From positions 186,001 through 250,000 of the forward strand of contig JAFGCX010000020.1 of NCBI GenBank assembly GCA_016932415.1: 64,000 nucleotides of DNA, read 5' to 3'. The stretch is from Candidatus Krumholzibacteriota bacterium. Lineage in GTDB: Bacteria > Krumholzibacteriota > Krumholzibacteriia > Krumholzibacteriales > Krumholzibacteriaceae. Positions 63,347 through 64,000 of the stretch are shown here, piece after piece. Under the pieces are notes generated by a model, which saw only the letters and a program-made list of their open reading frames with translations, did no database searches and was not told the origin of the DNA. Each line of letters begins with the position of its first letter. The stretch's first letter is position 1. The translations under genes were made by a program, and so were the position numbers.

Positions 63347-64000
63347 CTAGAAACGATAACTGATTCCCACGGTAGGGGTGACTGCATCCGGCGAAAGATC
63401 TATTGACCATCCACCGTCGTCCAGACTGTCATTATTCATTCGATGAGCCAGCCAGAGAGCGTCTATCATCGATACGACCCTGTTCACGATAAGCATCATC
63501 AAGTGCCTGTCAGCGCTTACGAGGAACTCGTCACTCACCGCGCGCATATCCCAGTAAGCCAACCTGTTGGGTGTCCACGGCTGGAAATTCTCGTATGTCC
63601 CGTCCCATGAATCTCCATCCCAGTCATCCCAGCCGAAAGCGAAAGCGTCATATTTCCCGCAATTCTCGTAATACTCTTCCCTGTCGAGATTCTTCGGTAT
63701 ATAGATAAAATAGAAATCCGCCATCTCGTCGGCATTGTCATTATAGACATGCCAGTCGCTGCATCCCCCGATCCCCTCGCAGTAGGGGTGCTGCAGAAGG
63801 AACCTCGCCTCGCTCCAGTGAGTGTCGCAGAACTCCTCGTATTCTTTTTTACTGTCCTTTCCCTTGTCATAATTATCCTTGTATCCATACCAGAGATAGG
63901 CGTCGATCCCGATAAAAGCAGGTACTCTGGCAAGGGTCGACCAGTCTGACCAATCGCCCCGGTCGACATAAAGATACAATTCTCCAAGCCCGGGCAGAAG
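63347..64000 (-). CDS. DUF5683-like protein, 5' end beyond the window
   Basis: Partial gene: the frame stays open to the window edge (reading LLPGLGELYLYVDRG from 64000), so the N-terminus is missing. It shares LLPGLG and the NRVVSMIDALWLAHR helix with the adjacent DUF5683-like gene and ends in an aromatic residue (VGISYRF). An insertion rich in Trp, Tyr, Asp and Cys (about 100 residues) distinguishes it. Function unknown; it is the first visible member of the envelope gene run. Confidence 0.7.
   Translation of the reverse strand, partial: LLPGLGELYLYVDRGDWSDWSTLARVPAFIGIDAYLWYGYKDNYDKGKDSKKEYEEFCDTHWSEARFLLQHPYCEGIGGCSDWHVYNDNADEMADFYFIYIPKNLDREEYYENCGKYDAFAFGWDDWDGDSWDGTYENFQPWTPNRLAYWDMRAVSDEFLVSADRHLMMLIVNRVVSMIDALWLAHRMNNDSLDDGGWSIDLSPDAVTPTVGISYRF

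Noticed and set aside
1-64000. CRISPR arrays, tRNA or rRNA genes, insertion sequences and prophage
   Set aside because: No repeat-spacer arrays, no recognisable tRNA or rRNA sequence, and no transposase, integrase or phage structural genes were found by reading both strands.

Overview
The window is a gene-dense (about 90% coding), moderately GC-rich segment of a diderm bacterial chromosome. Evidence for an outer membrane is extensive: an RND efflux outer-membrane lipoprotein, a PilQ secretin, a TonB-dependent receptor-like barrel, an Omp85/BamA-like barrel and a very large surface/barrel protein. No ribosomal RNA or other strict taxonomic marker is present. The mix (Myxococcus-like pil cluster, DUF5683-type proteins, TPR-fused sigma-54 activators, secreted beta-propellers) suggests an uncultured lineage near the FCB / Krumholzibacteriota / Eisenbacteria area or a deltaproteobacterium-like group. 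That assignment is inference with low confidence. No phage, insertion sequence, CRISPR array, tRNA or rRNA was recognised.

Layout. 1-6.7 kb (+): a translationally coupled tripartite RND efflux operon (outer-membrane factor, adaptor, pump) followed by a NapH/YccM-type membrane polyferredoxin. 6.7-12 kb (-): an ATP-grasp ligase, an SPFH/NfeD pair, dodecin, an RDD membrane protein and a UMF1-type MFS transporter. 12.2-17.8 kb: a PhzF-like isomerase (+), then on the minus strand a secreted LamG-like plus beta-propeller protein, a MOCOS-like class V aminotransferase next to a DsrE-family protein, and a secreted DUF2914 protein. About 0.7 kb of gene-free, hairpin-rich DNA (17.85-18.56 kb) lies between two divergent, near-consensus sigma-70 promoters. 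It precedes a small secreted protein and a TPR-fused sigma-54 activator (18.6-21.5 kb, +). 21.5-28 kb (-) is housekeeping: a PurF homologue with Ser instead of the catalytic Cys, Obg, a GlcD-type FAD oxidase, an AspC-type aminotransferase, CoaD and RsmD.

28-44.6 kb (-) is a complete type IVa pilus cluster, transcribed in the order pilB-pilT-pilC-pilS-pilR-pilA-[ABC ATPase, ABC permease, TPR protein]-pilD-pilM-pilN-pilO-pilP-pilQ. This is essentially the Myxococcus xanthus order, including an embedded ABC transporter. Perfectly spaced sigma-54 promoters (TGGCAY-N5-TTGC) lie upstream of exactly pilB, pilA and pilM, each giving a leader of about 112-118 nt. With the PilS/PilR two-component system inside the pilB transcript, this implies a PilR-controlled regulon with positive feedback. 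The pilA leader can fold into three adjacent stem-loops.

45-64 kb (-) holds a TonB-receptor-like protein, a PHP phosphoesterase, a TPR protein, the histidine-degradation genes hutI and hutU, a DinG-family helicase coupled to thiC, and a tightly packed envelope gene group. That group comprises two DUF5683-like proteins, one cut by the window edge, a secreted six-bladed-propeller protein, an 1134-residue barrel-type surface protein and an Omp85 protein. Overlaps and gaps of about 12 nt suggest it is one transcript; it may be an undescribed envelope or secretion assembly.

Several starts were moved from the longest reading frame on ribosome-binding-site evidence. These include TTG starts for pilB (44599), hutI (50578) and thiC (56323), and internal ATG starts for dodecin, the MFS transporter, the DUF2914 protein, the small secreted protein, pilC and the ABC ATPase.
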